DNA of 35,894 bases from Aureimonas phyllosphaerae (GTDB taxonomy: Bacteria > Pseudomonadota > Alphaproteobacteria > Rhizobiales > Rhizobiaceae). Made by a program: the position numbers and the translations under genes. The stretch lies in contig NZ_FOOA01000026.1 of the NCBI RefSeq assembly GCF_900113065.1, positions 1 through 35,894 of the forward strand, written 5' to 3'. Within the stretch, counting starts at the first letter, position 1. The number at the start of each line of letters is the position of its first letter. Below are positions 15,878-24,254 of the stretch, one piece after another. The notes under the pieces were generated by a model. That model was not told the origin of the DNA and made no database searches. It was given only the letters and a program-made list of their open reading frames with translations.

Positions 15878-15916
15878 TCGGTTTCAAACGAACCAATAGT
15901 GGAGATGAGGGTAATA

Positions 15917-16864
15917 ATGCTTACAGGTCGCGAGCCCAATATACCGATATGGGAAAAGAGCCTTCCCACGATCGTCGCTGAAACATGGTTCACGGTCACG
16001 AAGGACCTGGCGCCCCTCGGCGGGGTCAAGGATCGGGTTATTCTCGAAGGGCCGAGGTTTGATAAGCAGGGCAACCTGATTTTCGTTGATTGCATGACCG
16101 GGCGTGTCCTGCGGCTTTCCCCGGACCGTGAATTGACCGCCGTTCTGACTGAAAACACCGCCGGAGCCGCGGGCCTCGATTTCGATGGGGACGGTCGCAT
16201 TGTTGTCGCCGGTTTCACGACCATTCACAGCGGCGGCACGGTGTTCGCGATCAAGCCGGACGGCTCGGACAAGCAGATCATCATCGATCCCCAGGTCGGC
16301 CACGTCCCGGACGACCTCGTCTACGACCAGCATGGTGGCTTCTACTTCACCGACATGCAGGGCAACAACGCCAACCCCACGGGCGGGGTTTACTATGTCG
16401 CCCCGGATTTGAAGACGATCACGCCGATCCTTCCGAACCTGTCCCTGCCCAACGGGATCGGGCTCAGCCCGGATGAAAAGATCTTGTGGGCCACCGAGAC
16501 CGGACGCGGGCTGCTTCACCGGATCGAACTCGCCGGACCGACGACGATCGCCGACTATGGATTGACGATCGCGTACAGGTTCACGGGCGCGAAGGTGGAC
16601 TCGCTGCGCACGGACGCGAATGGCAACGTTTACGTCGCGCTTTATACCGAAGGGCGCCTGCTGGTGTTCGATTGGCGCGGTGTCCCGATCGCGCAGGTCT
16701 TGATCCCGGAACGGAAGCAGGGAGGGTTTCTCGGGACCACCAGTCTCGCGGTGCATCCCGACACCGGTGAAATCTTCATCACAACCAACGATGATATAGG
16801 CGGCACGGCCGCGATTTACCGCGCCGACGCGCTCAGCGCGAAGGTTCTCGGGACCGCAGCTTGA
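15917..16864 (+). CDS. SMP-30/gluconolactonase-like (LRE) beta-propeller protein
   Basis: The 315-residue protein shows repeated propeller strands: GPRFDKQGNLIFVDCMTGRV, AAGLDFDGDGRIVVAG, LPNGIGLSPDEKILWATETG and LRTDANGNVYVAL. These match the SMP-30/gluconolactonase/LRE family (PF08450 type), which hydrolyses lactones with a bound divalent metal. No signal peptide is visible, so it is cytoplasmic. ATG 15917 is chosen because a GATGAGG lies just before it; GTG 15899 and ATG 15905 are in frame upstream. The natural substrate is unknown. It shares an operator with the hxlR region, so it is probably induced together with the oxidoreductases downstream. Confidence 0.85.
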   Translation: MLTGREPNIPIWEKSLPTIVAETWFTVTKDLAPLGGVKDRVILEGPRFDKQGNLIFVDCMTGRVLRLSPDRELTAVLTENTAGAAGLDFDGDGRIVVAGFTTIHSGGTVFAIKPDGSDKQIIIDPQVGHVPDDLVYDQHGGFYFTDMQGNNANPTGGVYYVAPDLKTITPILPNLSLPNGIGLSPDEKILWATETGRGLLHRIELAGPTTIADYGLTIAYRFTGAKVDSLRTDANGNVYVALYTEGRLLVFDWRGVPIAQVLIPERKQGGFLGTTSLAVHPDTGEIFITTNDDIGGTAAIYRADALSAKVLGTAA

Positions 16865-16868
16865 TCGA

Positions 16869-16888
16869 CCAGGTGCGATCGCACCTGG
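16869..16888. terminator. Perfect 20-base palindrome after the SMP-30-like gene
   Basis: CCAGGTGCGATCGCACCTGG starts 4 bases after the stop codon. The strong stem lies between two convergent genes and could stop transcription from both sides. It lacks a T-run directly after the stem. Confidence 0.55.
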
Positions 16889-17014
16889 CCTGAGCGCCGA
16901 CTCCTTTCCCCTGCGAAGAGAGCCTGCGCTCGGTTCGATGCCCATGGTCGGCATGCAGGCAAGAACTGGTTTGGGGGGAAATCTCCCAAGCCGGCTTGCC
17001 GATTGCCCCGGTTC

Positions 17015-17461
17015 TCACTTCGGCCGGGGTTCGAGCGTTTCCGTTGGAGGTGAAAGCTGCCGTCCCACAACGGCCCCGGTGGCGGCATCCACCTGCTGCG
17101 GCGTTCCCCCGCTCATCTCGCACTTGAGGAAGGCCCAGTTGATCAGCGACTCGATGGAGGGTCCGAGCGCGCGACCCAGCTCGGTCAGCGCATATTCCAC
17201 CTTCGGCGGGACCTGCGGATAGACCGTCCGCGCCACGATCCCGTCCTTTTCCAGCTCCTTCAATTGCTGGATCAGCATCTTCTGGTTCACGCCCACGACC
17301 CTCTTTTCCAGCTCCGAGAAGCGCACCGGTGCCTTGGCTGCGAAGAGCTGGACGATGATGACGATCTTCCACTTCCCTTCCAGCACCCGCAGGGTTTCGC
17401 AGGTCGCCGTCGCCCAGAACAGCTGCTGTTCGGGATTCCCGTTTCGCCAATCTCTTTTCAT
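17015..17461 (-). CDS. HxlR-family transcriptional regulator
   Basis: The 148-residue winged-helix protein has the HxlR pattern: LEGKWKIVIIVQLF, RFSELEKRVVGVNQKMLIQQLKELEKDGIVAR and VEYALTELGRAL. A single cysteine near the N-terminus (C21, in the TCETLRVLEGKW stretch) sits where thiol- or electrophile-sensing HxlR proteins have theirs. It is divergent from the oxidoreductase gene. The palindrome 8 bases upstream of its start is probably its own operator, so it likely represses itself, the downstream oxidoreductases and the SMP-30-like gene until an electrophile or quinone is present. The ligand is inferred. Confidence 0.9.
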   Translation of the reverse strand: MKRDWRNGNPEQQLFWATATCETLRVLEGKWKIVIIVQLFAAKAPVRFSELEKRVVGVNQKMLIQQLKELEKDGIVARTVYPQVPPKVEYALTELGRALGPSIESLINWAFLKCEMSGGTPQQVDAATGAVVGRQLSPPTETLEPRPK

Positions 17462-17463
17462 CT

Positions 17464-17532
17464 AACTTACCTTTTGGTGTGTACCACACCAGAAGGTGTG
17501 TTCTTGCGCTGATTAATAGCTACCGCTAATTT
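17464..17532 (+). promoter_or_regulatory. HxlR-type operator in the divergent hxlR/oxidoreductase promoter
   Basis: ACCTTTTGGT (17469-17478) and ACCAGAAGGT (17488-17497) form an inverted repeat with a 9-base spacer. ACCGCTAATTT lies at 17522-17532. The block matches 15811-15877 nearly base for base. It lies directly before hxlR and upstream of the MDR gene. Confidence 0.75.
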
Positions 17533-17631
17533 TTGGTTCACGCAAATATTCGGTGAGACGCGCGCTCGGCCAACGATCCTGTTGGTTGCGGGAACGACAC
17601 CGCCATGCCGATCAAAAGGAAGACTGAGACG

Positions 17632-18651
17632 ATGAAGACTGTGCGGTGGACGTCCGGGGACAAGCCAGGCCTCGCGTTGCATGACGAGGCGATGCCGAAC
17701 CCTGGCCCGCACGAGGTCGTGGTCAGGGTTCACGCGGCGTCCCTGAACTTCCGCGACCAGGCGATCCTCGACGGCGCGTATGGCGGTCCAACCAAGCCCA
17801 ATGGCGTGCCTTTGTCGGACGGGGCCGGTGAAGTGATCGCGATCGGTCGCAGCGTCAGTCGCGCGAAGGTCGGCGACCGGGTGTCGGCATCCTGCTGCCA
17901 GCACTGGATCGGCGGCCCCAACCGTCCGGAGTATCATGCCGACAGTCTGGGCATGACGACCGACGGATGGCTGGCCGAGACCATTCTGCTGCACGAGAAC
18001 GCCATCGTGCATCTGCCGGACTACATCTCCTACGCGGAGGCGGCGTCCCTGCCCTGTGCCGCCGTCACGGCCTGGACCGGTCTGAACCTGTCGTCGCCCC
18101 TGCAGGCAGGCGAGACGGTGCTGGTGCAGGGCACCGGCGGCGTGGCGCTGTTCTCGCTGCAGGTCGCCAAGATGTTCGGCGCGAAGGTCTATGCGATCAC
18201 CTCGTCGGACGAGAAGGCTGAACGGCTCAAGGCGCTGGGCGCCGCGGCGGTCGTTAACTACCGGTCCCATCCCGCCTGGGACCAGGAGATCCTGACGCTC
18301 ACGGATGGACGCGGCGTCGACAAGACCATCGACATCGCCGGCGAGAAGACCATCGTGCAGTCGGCCGCCGCGACCCGGAACGGGGGCGACATCTCGCTGG
18401 TCGGGTTCACCAGCGGCTTCGGCGGCGGTCTGCCGCCGATCGACATTCTTGCCAAGTCGCTCCACGTCGCCGGCACGTCGATCGGATCGCGAGCGACCTT
18501 CGAGGCGCTGTTGCGCGCCATGGCCCTGCACGAGATGCACCCCGTCCTCGATCAGGTTTTCCCGTTCGCGGACTACGAGGCCGCCTATCAGCGCCTCAAA
18601 AGCGGCAACCATGTCGGCAAGGTCGTCATCGAGGGGGTCCCCGCACGATGA
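17632..18651 (+). CDS. Quinone oxidoreductase-like MDR alcohol dehydrogenase family protein
   Basis: The 339-residue protein follows the medium-chain dehydrogenase/reductase plan: a GroES-like N-terminal domain (SLNFRDQAILDGAYGG, SDGAGEVIAIG) and a Rossmann domain with VLVQGTGGVALFSLQVAKMFGAKV. The set of zinc ligands is not evident, so it is more like NAD(P)H:quinone reductases than zinc alcohol dehydrogenases. ATG 17632 (MKTVRW) with AAAAGGA about 11 bases before it is preferred over ATG 17605. Its stop overlaps the next gene by 4 bases. Role: probably reduction of a quinone or enone under HxlR control. Confidence 0.88.
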   Translation: MKTVRWTSGDKPGLALHDEAMPNPGPHEVVVRVHAASLNFRDQAILDGAYGGPTKPNGVPLSDGAGEVIAIGRSVSRAKVGDRVSASCCQHWIGGPNRPEYHADSLGMTTDGWLAETILLHENAIVHLPDYISYAEAASLPCAAVTAWTGLNLSSPLQAGETVLVQGTGGVALFSLQVAKMFGAKVYAITSSDEKAERLKALGAAAVVNYRSHPAWDQEILTLTDGRGVDKTIDIAGEKTIVQSAAATRNGGDISLVGFTSGFGGGLPPIDILAKSLHVAGTSIGSRATFEALLRAMALHEMHPVLDQVFPFADYEAAYQRLKSGNHVGKVVIEGVPAR

Positions 18652-19628
18652 TACCCCTGTCCGTTCTGGAACTGGGACGCGTGCACCAGGGATCCGATCG
18701 CCGCACGGCGTTGGATGATGCCCGTGCGCTCGCCCAGCATGCCGAGCGGCTGGGTTTTCAACGTATCTGGGTCGCCGAGCATCACAACTCGCCGGCGGTC
18801 ACCACGGCGGCGACGTCGGTCGTGGTGGCGCATATCGCGGGCGGTACCACGACGATCCGCGTCGGCGCTGGTGGCGTCATGCTGCCCAACCACGCTCCGT
18901 ACGTCATCGCGGAACAGTTCGGCACGCTGGAAACGCTCTTTCCCGGCCGTATCGATCTGGGACTCGGGCGCGCCCCCGGCACCGACCAGATGGCCTTGCG
19001 GGCGCTGCGGCGGGATCCCGGCAACGCGGACAACTTCCCCCAGGACGTCCAGGAGCTGCAGGCGTTTCTCGCCCCCAAGGGCGAAGGGCAGCGGATCGAG
19101 GCGGTCCCAGGCTCAGGAACCAACGTGCCGTTGTGGATCCTGGGATCCAGTCTGTTCGGGGCACATCTCGCCGCCGCGCTTGGCCTGCCCTACGCCTTCG
19201 GCTCCCAGTTTTCCCCGCAGGCGCTGTATCAGGCGCTGGACGTCTACCGCGCCAATTTCCAGCCCTCGGAGCAGCTGCAGCAGCCCTACGCGATGATCGG
19301 GGTCAACGTGATCGCCGCAGACACGGACGCCGAGGCCCGCGTGCTGGCGACCTCCCAGCAGATGACCTTCGCCGACATGTTCCGGGGCATGCCGAGCCTG
19401 CTCAAGCCGCCCGTGGACGACATCGAGGCCTACTGGACGCCGCGGGAGAAGGCGCAAACCGAGCAGATGCTGAGCTGCAGCGTGGTGGGCAGCGCCGAGA
19501 CGGTCCGCGCAGGGCTCGACCAGCTCGTCGCCGACACCAAGGCCGACGAGCTGATGATCGTCACCGACGTCTTCGACTTCGGCCAGCGCGTGCGCTCGCT
19601 CGAGATCACCGCCCAGGCGGCAACCTAA
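18648..19628 (+). CDS. Luciferase-like (LLM class) flavin-dependent monooxygenase
   Basis: The 326-residue protein begins MIPLSVLELGRVHQGSDRR and continues AEHHNSPAVTTAATSVVVAHIA and FPGRIDLGLGRAPGTD, the pattern of bacterial luciferase-like oxidoreductases that use FMNH2 supplied by a partner. The 4-base overlap with the MDR gene indicates translational coupling. Such enzymes oxidise many small organic compounds. The substrate cannot be read from the sequence. Confidence 0.9.
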   Translation: MIPLSVLELGRVHQGSDRRTALDDARALAQHAERLGFQRIWVAEHHNSPAVTTAATSVVVAHIAGGTTTIRVGAGGVMLPNHAPYVIAEQFGTLETLFPGRIDLGLGRAPGTDQMALRALRRDPGNADNFPQDVQELQAFLAPKGEGQRIEAVPGSGTNVPLWILGSSLFGAHLAAALGLPYAFGSQFSPQALYQALDVYRANFQPSEQLQQPYAMIGVNVIAADTDAEARVLATSQQMTFADMFRGMPSLLKPPVDDIEAYWTPREKAQTEQMLSCSVVGSAETVRAGLDQLVADTKADELMIVTDVFDFGQRVRSLEITAQAAT

Positions 19629-19643
19629 CGAAAGACCCTCGCG

Positions 19644-20144
19644 ATGTACGCGCAGATCACGCAATTCACCAAGATGCTCCGCACCCTCTCCCGGCTTCTG
19701 GACAAGGCGCAGCAGCACGCTGCGGCGAACAACCTGGCGCCGGACGCGCTGCTGAACGCCCGTCTGGCACCCGACATGCGGCCGCTCACGAGCCAGGTTC
19801 AGATGGCCTGTGACACGGCGAGACTCGCAGCCTCGGTCCTGAGCGGCAAACCGATCCCGGTCTACGAGGACACCGAGACGACGATCCCGGAGCTCAAGAC
19901 CCTGATCGAAAAAACGGTCGCGTATGTCGCATCGATCGAGGAAAGCGACTTCGCCGGCTGGGAAGAGCGGATCGTGGCGCCTCCAGGCTGGTCCGGCGCC
20001 TTTCTGGGAAAGGACTACTTCTACCAGCACGGCGTCCCGAACTTCTACTTCCACACGGTCACGGCCTATGACATCCTGCGGCACAAGGGCGTCCGGATCG
20101 GAAAGATGGACTACATCGGGCAGCTGCCGTTCCTGCAACGATAG
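19644..20144 (+). CDS. DUF1993 family protein
   Basis: The 166-residue protein has the DUF1993 pattern: an N-terminal helix MYAQITQFTKMLRTLSRLLDK, DMRPLTSQVQMACDTA, and a C-terminal PNFYFHTVTAYDILRHKGVRIGKMDYIG. The family resembles four-helix DinB-like folds and has no assigned reaction. It starts 15 bases after the monooxygenase stop and belongs to the same operon. Confidence 0.85.
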   Translation: MYAQITQFTKMLRTLSRLLDKAQQHAAANNLAPDALLNARLAPDMRPLTSQVQMACDTARLAASVLSGKPIPVYEDTETTIPELKTLIEKTVAYVASIEESDFAGWEERIVAPPGWSGAFLGKDYFYQHGVPNFYFHTVTAYDILRHKGVRIGKMDYIGQLPFLQR

Positions 20145-20179
20145 TCGAACACGCGCGGTCGCCACCCTACCCATTCCAT

Positions 20180-21412
20180 ATGAAATCATCCGAGATGACA
20201 TCCCAAGCCAACGCGCATGGCGAAAGTCCCACGTCGTTCAGAAAGGAGGCGCTGATACTGGGACTGGTGTCGCTCGCGGGTCCTCTCGCGATGAACATGT
20301 ACGTGCCCGCCTTTCCCGAAATGGCCAAGGCGCTGGGTACGACCAGCGCCACGATCCAACTCAGCCTGACGAGCTATCTGGCGGCCCTCGCCGTCGGACA
20401 AAACATCTTCGGTCCGGTCTCCGACCGGTTCGGGAGAAAGCCGGCGCTCTACGCGGGGCTGCTGCTCTTCATCGTCTCGTCGATCGGGGCAAGCCTGGCC
20501 GCCGCCGCCGAGGCACTGATCGTATGGCGGTTCCTACAGGGGATCGGGGCCTGCGCCGCCATGGCCGTACCGCGAGCGCTGATCAGGGACCGCTACACCG
20601 GGTCGACCGCCGCGCGAATGATGTCGCTCATGGTCCTCGTCATCTCGATCGGGCCCCTGATCTCGCCGCTGGCGGGCACGGCTCTCGTCGAGGTCTACGG
20701 ATGGACATCGATCTTCTGGTTCCTGACCGCCGCAGGTGTGGTCGCGCTCGCGCTCGTCGTCACGCAGGTCCCGGAAACGCTCCCAGTGGCTAGCCGCGTC
20801 TCGGGAATGGCCACCCTGCGGGGCTACGGCTTGCTTCTACGAGACCGAAGCTTCATCTGCGCCGCTTTGATGATCGGCTTAGCCCAGGCCACGTTCTTCG
20901 CATACGTTTCGGGGGCACCGTTCGTCTTCATGACGATCTATGAACTGACCCCGCTGCAATTCAGCATGGTCTTCGGATTTTCGGCCGTCATGTGGTCCGG
21001 TTCGGCACAGTTGTCCGGTCCGTTCATGGACCGGTTCGGAGCCGCGCGCCTGCTCGGCTACTGCGTCGGCGCGAATGCCGTTCTGACGTCTGCGCTTCTT
21101 GTCGTTGGTCTGCTCGACCTCGGTGGCATGCTGGTGCTGATCCTCGGCGTCGCCATGGTCTTGTTCTCAATGGGTATTCTGGTGCCTGTCGGCACGGTCA
21201 TGGCCCTGCATGCCCACGGCGCGGCCGCAGGCTCCGCCTCCGCGATCCTGGGAACGGCGGGTTTCGCGGCGGGCGCTCTGGCAAGCTTCGTGGTGGCTGC
21301 AGCCGCAGACGGCACCGCGCTGCCGATGCTCGGAACCATGACCGCCTGCGCGCTGCTCTCAGCCGCCGCGGCGAGCGTTGCTTTAAAGTTCCGTCCCGCC
21401 GATCTCGGATGA
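20180..21412 (+). CDS. Bcr/CflA-type MFS drug exporter
   Basis: The 410-residue protein has about 12 hydrophobic segments. Between TM2 and TM3 it carries the MFS motif GPVSDRFGRKPALYAG, and early on ALGTTSATIQLSLTSYLAALAVGQ, both typical of the Bcr/CflA subfamily of proton-driven exporters. It is the last gene of the HxlR-linked block, 35 bases after the DUF1993 gene. It probably exports the compound, or product, that the oxidoreductases act on. Confidence 0.9.
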   Translation: MKSSEMTSQANAHGESPTSFRKEALILGLVSLAGPLAMNMYVPAFPEMAKALGTTSATIQLSLTSYLAALAVGQNIFGPVSDRFGRKPALYAGLLLFIVSSIGASLAAAAEALIVWRFLQGIGACAAMAVPRALIRDRYTGSTAARMMSLMVLVISIGPLISPLAGTALVEVYGWTSIFWFLTAAGVVALALVVTQVPETLPVASRVSGMATLRGYGLLLRDRSFICAALMIGLAQATFFAYVSGAPFVFMTIYELTPLQFSMVFGFSAVMWSGSAQLSGPFMDRFGAARLLGYCVGANAVLTSALLVVGLLDLGGMLVLILGVAMVLFSMGILVPVGTVMALHAHGAAAGSASAILGTAGFAAGALASFVVAAAADGTALPMLGTMTACALLSAAAASVALKFRPADLG

Positions 21413-21503
21413 CCGGCGGCTCGCCCGTTCGGCTTCATAGCCGCCTTTGATCGACGCAGACGATCTGGTTTCCATCCGTTTGTGCCGTCCGTCATAAGCT
21501 GGC

Positions 21504-21986
21504 ATGTCCCGCATTGACCCCCAGCTGACGCAACGCGGCTTCGCTGCCGAGCGGAGCTTCCGAGACTGGCTGGACGCATCGGTGGTGCCCCATCTGTACG
21601 TCGAGCAATCACCTGTGACGGTGCCGGCGCCCCTCAGAGGCCAGATCAAGCGGCCGGATTACCTGGTCGGTCTCCCCGGCGTCGGCCTGGTGGCCTTCGA
21701 CGTGAAATCCAAGGAGCTGTTCAACGGCACCTTCCTGTTCGATCTCGACGAGGTGCGCCGGCTCGAAACCTTCGCCCGCCTGTTCCACCTCACCGTAATC
21801 TTCGCCTGTCTGCCGCCCTACGGAGGCGACCGCGCGTACTGGGTCCGGCTGGCGGACCTGCTGGCCCTTCCGGTCGAAAAGCGCGGCCTGACGCCCGTGG
21901 TGGCGTTGCCGCTCGCGCAAGCGGTCCCGGTGGATCTGACCCAGCCCTTCCACGCCGCGCTGGTGCAGCTGATAGCCCTGGCCTGA
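21504..21986 (+). CDS. PD-(D/E)XK-like hypothetical protein (160 aa)
   Basis: The centre reads RPDYLVGLPGVGLVAFDVKSKELF. The first Asp (in RPDYL), a hydrophobic strand and D-x-K (in AFDVKSK) fit the PD-(D/E)XK nuclease core, with Asp in place of the usual Glu. An N-terminal Arg/Glu-containing helix precedes it. No named family is recognised. It sits at the start of a group of small plasmid genes after the HxlR-linked operon, with its own 91-base upstream gap. Nuclease activity is inferred from the motif only. Confidence 0.65.
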   Translation: MSRIDPQLTQRGFAAERSFRDWLDASVVPHLYVEQSPVTVPAPLRGQIKRPDYLVGLPGVGLVAFDVKSKELFNGTFLFDLDEVRRLETFARLFHLTVIFACLPPYGGDRAYWVRLADLLALPVEKRGLTPVVALPLAQAVPVDLTQPFHAALVQLIALA

Positions 21987-22262
21987 GGCTTCGGCCGTCA
22001 TTCCGCTCAAACGCAACCACAGGCCCGTCTCGGCCTGCTGTGGGGTGTGTCGGTTGTCTCCCACTGTGCCGGCAGCCCCCGCGACCTGGTGTCGGGTGGT
22101 GATGCGACGGGTTCGGCGCCGGTCAAGCGGCGGCCCGCTCCTTCGCTGGCGCTCCCGTGTGGCCGCCTGACCACCGGCGGCTGACGCCTCCTCATACCGT
22201 CCCCTGGCCCTCCCGAACCGGTCGCGATGGTCGCGCCGGAACAACCAAAGGGAGACCGCCCA
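21987..22262. other. Gene-free leader of the small-gene cluster
   Basis: About 275 GC-rich bases with no convincing gene. Short inverted elements such as GGCCGCCTGACCACCGGCGG near 22162 are visible. Probably holds the promoter of the three small genes that follow. Confidence 0.35.
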
Positions 22263-22469
22263 ATGACAAACCCCAAGAGCAACACCCGGCCAAGCCACGC
22301 CGTCTACGTGATCGAGGGTGACGGCCCCAGCGCCTTCTGGACCAAGGTCGGCAGCGCCTGGGCGCACAACGATGGTGACGGGTTCAATATCCAACTGACC
22401 GCCCTGCCCCTCACCGGCCGCCTCGCCGTCCGCAAGGCCAAGCCGCAGAGCGACACGGAGGGCCGCTAG
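22263..22469 (+). CDS. Small hypothetical plasmid protein (68 aa)
   Basis: The protein reads HAVYVIEGDGPSAFWTKVGSAWAHNDGDGFN, a pattern I associate with small conserved proteins on alphaproteobacterial plasmids, of unknown function. AGGGAGA lies upstream of the ATG at 22263. It is the first of three tightly packed small genes. Confidence 0.65.
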   Translation: MTNPKSNTRPSHAVYVIEGDGPSAFWTKVGSAWAHNDGDGFNIQLTALPLTGRLAVRKAKPQSDTEGR

Positions 22470-22470
22470 C

Positions 22471-22668
22471 GTGGCCATCCGCAAATCCTACCGCGTGTTC
22501 ATCCACGAATGGTTTGTCTACAGCGCCGTGATCGAGGCTGAGAGCCTGGAAGCGGCGATCAAGATCGCCGACGCCCAGTTCGAGGCCGAAGGCTCGGAAA
22601 GTTTCAAGTACTGGAATAGCGGTCGTGACGACAGCCATGGCGACGAGGCCGGGGAGGCAGGCCAATGA
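22471..22668 (+). CDS. Small hypothetical protein (65 aa)
   Basis: Starts at GTG 22471, one base after the previous stop. The sequence MAIRKSYRVFIHEWFVYSAV followed by an AESLEAAIKIADAQF helix suggests a small alpha/beta protein. No family named. It overlaps the following DUF3768 gene by 4 bases. Confidence 0.6.
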   Translation: MAIRKSYRVFIHEWFVYSAVIEAESLEAAIKIADAQFEAEGSESFKYWNSGRDDSHGDEAGEAGQ

Positions 22669-23003
22669 GTACCGCCCGGATCCGGGCGCTCAACGACGCC
22701 CTGCGCCAGTCGATCCCGTTCCAGCCTGCGAAACCCGACATGATCATCATCACCGCTGGGGTCAGCGCCCTCGACAACCTCACCCAGCTGGCGGTGATGT
22801 TCCGGGTCCGTGAGTTCGACGCCTTCACTCCCGACAACGACCCTCACGAGGAGCACGATTTCGGCAGCTTCGAGCTGTGCGGCACGCGCTACTTCTGGAA
22901 GATCGACTATTACGACCTGGCGCGCGAGATGCACTCGCCCGACGCCGCCGATCCGTCGGTCACCAGCCGGGTACTGACCGTCATGCTCGCCAGCGAATAC
23001 TGA
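22665..23003 (+). CDS. DUF3768 family protein
   Basis: The 112-residue protein matches DUF3768: IRALNDALRQ at the start, IIITAGVSAL, then DNDPHEEHDFGSFELCG and FWKIDYYDLA. The family is common on alphaproteobacterial plasmids and genomic islands; its function is unknown. It is coupled by overlap to the preceding small gene and ends at a hairpin shared with the convergent ars operon. Confidence 0.8.
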   Translation: MSTARIRALNDALRQSIPFQPAKPDMIIITAGVSALDNLTQLAVMFRVREFDAFTPDNDPHEEHDFGSFELCGTRYFWKIDYYDLAREMHSPDAADPSVTSRVLTVMLASEY

Positions 23004-23011
23004 ACGATCCT

Positions 23012-23030
23012 GGGCCGCTCATGGCGGCCC
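23012..23030. terminator. Bidirectional terminator-like hairpin
   Basis: GGGCCGC (23012-23018) and GCGGCCC (23024-23030) enclose a 5-base loop between the convergent DUF3768 and arsK genes. It overlaps the arsK stop codon. Short T-rich sequence (GTCGTTTGCTT) follows on the plus strand. Confidence 0.6.
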
Positions 23031-24254
23031 GTCGTTTGCTTCGCGCAGAACGACCCGCGGGCCGGTCAGCAGGCCGACCGTGGCGAACGCCACGATGGCC
23101 CCGCAGCCGACGAACGCAGCGATCAGCAGGCCGCCCTGCGTGCCCAACCCGTCCGCCGCCAGAGCGAACGCGAACGGCGCAATTGAGCCGACCACCAGCC
23201 GGATCGAAGTCACCCGCCCTTGCAGCGCGCCGTAGCCATCGGCGCCGAACAGAGCGAGCGGCAGCGTGCCCCCAACAATGCTGTAAAGCCCATTGCCGAG
23301 GCCAAACAGGGCCGCGAACACGGCGGCCCCGGCGGTCGACGGGGCCGTGGCGGCCAGCAGCACCAGCGATGCCGGCAGCAGCGCGGCCGAGATCACGGCC
23401 AGCGCCAGCGGCGACAGATCGCGGCCGAACACCATCAGTGTGAACCGTCCGGCGACCTGGGCGGGACCGAATACGGCACTGACCATCACGCCTGCGAGCC
23501 CGAGACCCAACGCGGTCAGGATCGGCAGCATGTGGATCAGGACCGAGGACACCACCAGGCTCTGACAGGCAAAGCCTAGGCCCATCAGCAGGAACGCCCG
23601 CCCCCGCAGTGCCGGCGGGATAAGCCCCTTCACAGGTACAGGCGGCGCCAGCGGTTTCGCCGCGTCGGGTGTTAACGGCATCGTTTTGGGCCGCCTTGCC
23701 AGCCACAGGTGGATCGGCAGGCAGATCACCAGGTTCAGTGCGGCAAACACCAGATAGACCGCCTGCCACGACAGCGCCGCATGCAGCCATGTGGTCAGCG
23801 GCCAGAACAGGGTCGAGGCGAACCCGGCGATCAGGGTCAGGTACAGGATGCTGCGCTGGGCCGTGGCCGGGTGCCTCTGGACCAGCAGCGGAAAGGCCGC
23901 CCCATACTGCACAAAGGTCGAGGCGACCTCGATGGCGACCAGCGCCAGCACGAACGCCGGAGCTGCCGGAGCCAGAGCTGCCGCCACCAACGCCGTTGCG
24001 GCGGCCAGCGATCCCACCGCCATGACGCGACCGGCGCCGAAACGGTCGAGCCAGCGCCCGGTCCAGGGCGCGACCAGCCCCCCGGCCAGCAGCGCGGCCG
24101 ACAGGGCGCCAAACACCCATTCGACCGGCCAGCCCACGTCGTGCGCCATGGCGGGCGCCAGAGTGCCGAAGCTGTAATAGAGGGTGCCGTAGCCGACGAT
24201 CTGGCTTACGCCGAGGGCGGCAATGTCCGCCCAGGCGCCGCGCGGCGCGCTCAT
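23019..24254 (-). CDS. arsK: MFS transporter, ArsK-like arsenite efflux
   Basis: The 411-residue protein has about 12 membrane segments and starts [20 protein letters not shown], as in MFS carriers found in ars operons and named ArsK for arsenite (and other trivalent metalloid) efflux. The start at 24254 overlaps the arsB stop by 4 bases. The frame is open further upstream, but that overlaps arsB. It is the last gene of the operon. A second exporter besides ArsB would widen substrate range; the ArsK name rests on family resemblance and context. Confidence 0.8.
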   Translation of the reverse strand: MSAPRGAWADIAALGVSQIVGYGTLYYSFGTLAPAMAHDVGWPVEWVFGALSAALLAGGLVAPWTGRWLDRFGAGRVMAVGSLAAATALVAAALAPAAPAFVLALVAIEVASTFVQYGAAFPLLVQRHPATAQRSILYLTLIAGFASTLFWPLTTWLHAALSWQAVYLVFAALNLVICLPIHLWLARRPKTMPLTPDAAKPLAPPVPVKGLIPPALRGRAFLLMGLGFACQSLVVSSVLIHMLPILTALGLGLAGVMVSAVFGPAQVAGRFTLMVFGRDLSPLALAVISAALLPASLVLLAATAPSTAGAAVFAALFGLGNGLYSIVGGTLPLALFGADGYGALQGRVTSIRLVVGSIAPFAFALAADGLGTQGGLLIAAFVGCGAIVAFATVGLLTGPRVVLREANDGPP

